A stretch of 5,169 nucleotides of DNA from Acidiferrobacterales bacterium. GTDB lineage: Bacteria > Pseudomonadota > Gammaproteobacteria > Acidiferrobacterales > Sulfurifustaceae. This document shows, piece after piece, positions 4,821 to 5,169 of the stretch (position 1 is its first letter; the number at the start of each line of letters is the position of its first letter). The stretch is taken from positions 1 to 5,169 of the forward strand of contig WGFP01000027.1 in NCBI GenBank assembly GCA_015492195.1, written 5' to 3'. Under the pieces are notes generated by a model. It was not told the DNA's origin. It did not search any database and saw only the letters and a program-made list of their open reading frames with translations. The position numbers and the translations under genes were made by a program.

Positions 4821-5169
4821 CAAGATAACTCCGCATGGATTCCCTTCGCGTCAAGCAGCGGAGTATCGAGGATGGATTGGATAAAACCAGCCGATTTTCC
4901 ATGTTTAGCCAGGTAGGATTTTAGTGCAGCGAAGAACGGTGTCCCGAATATCTCCGAGCTAACATGAATATATTTCCGGACATTTGGCTTTTCGCCATCA
5001 AAGATCGTCTCGCTGACTGTGCGGAACCGCTTGCTAAAGTTAGTGTTAGCGCCGAACAGTGCATCACCGAGTTCGATTTCCGGAAAACCGTGATGTTCGG
5101 CATACTTGTTAATCTCGCAGTACACTGAGATCAGTGAAATAGAGTAGCAATCGGCATAATTCCGAATCT
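4820..5169 (-). CDS. Protein of unknown function coupled to the PIN gene (5' end outside window)
   Basis: I do not recognise this protein. The frame is open from the right edge, where 115 C-terminal residues are visible. A GTG at 5125 could be read as a start, but the upstream residues (IRNYADCYSISLIS) continue smoothly as protein-like sequence, so the real start is probably beyond the window. The visible part is mixed, with aromatic and charged residues, a basic stretch (SKRFRTVSE), a segment PFFAALKSYLAKHGKSAGFIQ that looks helical, and no transmembrane segment or obvious catalytic motif. Its stop overlaps the PIN start (TGATG), the order and coupling expected of an antitoxin in front of its toxin. 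That role is inferred from position only; it could equally be a regulator or a separate effector. Base composition matches the PIN gene and not the left part of the window. Confidence 0.7.
   Translation of the reverse strand, partial: IRNYADCYSISLISVYCEINKYAEHHGFPEIELGDALFGANTNFSKRFRTVSETIFDGEKPNVRKYIHVSSEIFGTPFFAALKSYLAKHGKSAGFIQSILDTPLLDAKGIHAELS

Overview
The window is GC-rich proteobacterial-type DNA, about 65% GC in a hand-counted stretch of the left part. It carries housekeeping genes on the left and small toxin-antitoxin-like genes on the right. A glutathione reductase with the HPTSAEEFVTLR C-terminus, a YrdA-type gamma carbonic anhydrase and an exported sorbosone-dehydrogenase-like protein together suggest a beta- or gammaproteobacterium. 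This is an inference from family types, and the species cannot be named from this sequence.

Layout, plus strand: (1) the 3' part of glutathione reductase (gor), cut by the left edge; (2) 3 nt later, a gamma-class carbonic anhydrase-like hexapeptide protein; (3) an 86-nt gap holding a plausible promoter and operator, then an overlapping AbrB/MazE-type antitoxin and PemK/MazF-type toxin pair; (4) 42 nt further on, a secreted PQQ-type sugar (sorbosone) dehydrogenase homologue. An intergenic stretch at 2971-3094 with two hairpins separates these from the minus-strand genes.

Layout, minus strand, read from right to left: (5) a protein of unknown function cut by the right edge; (6) a PIN-domain protein that starts on the stop codon of gene 5; (7) a 138-nt gap with inverted repeats and a candidate promoter; (8) a winged-helix/nucleotidyltransferase (MNT) fusion protein; (9) a HEPN-like helical protein whose start lies inside the end of the MNT gene. 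Genes 5 and 6 are visibly less GC-rich (about 45% in hand-counted lines), which suggests separate acquisition.

How it fits together: gor and the carbonic anhydrase look co-transcribed and are core metabolism. Three different two-gene modules (MazE/MazF-like, MNT/HEPN-like, unknown/PIN) follow within about 4 kb, with the dehydrogenase between the first and second. This is an accessory, possibly defence-related, segment next to core genes. The least ordinary items are the MNT/HEPN pair, in which the MNT partner is fused to a DNA-binding domain and the HEPN partner lacks the usual catalytic His, the overlapping palindromes in front of that pair, and the PIN gene coupled to an unrecognised partner.
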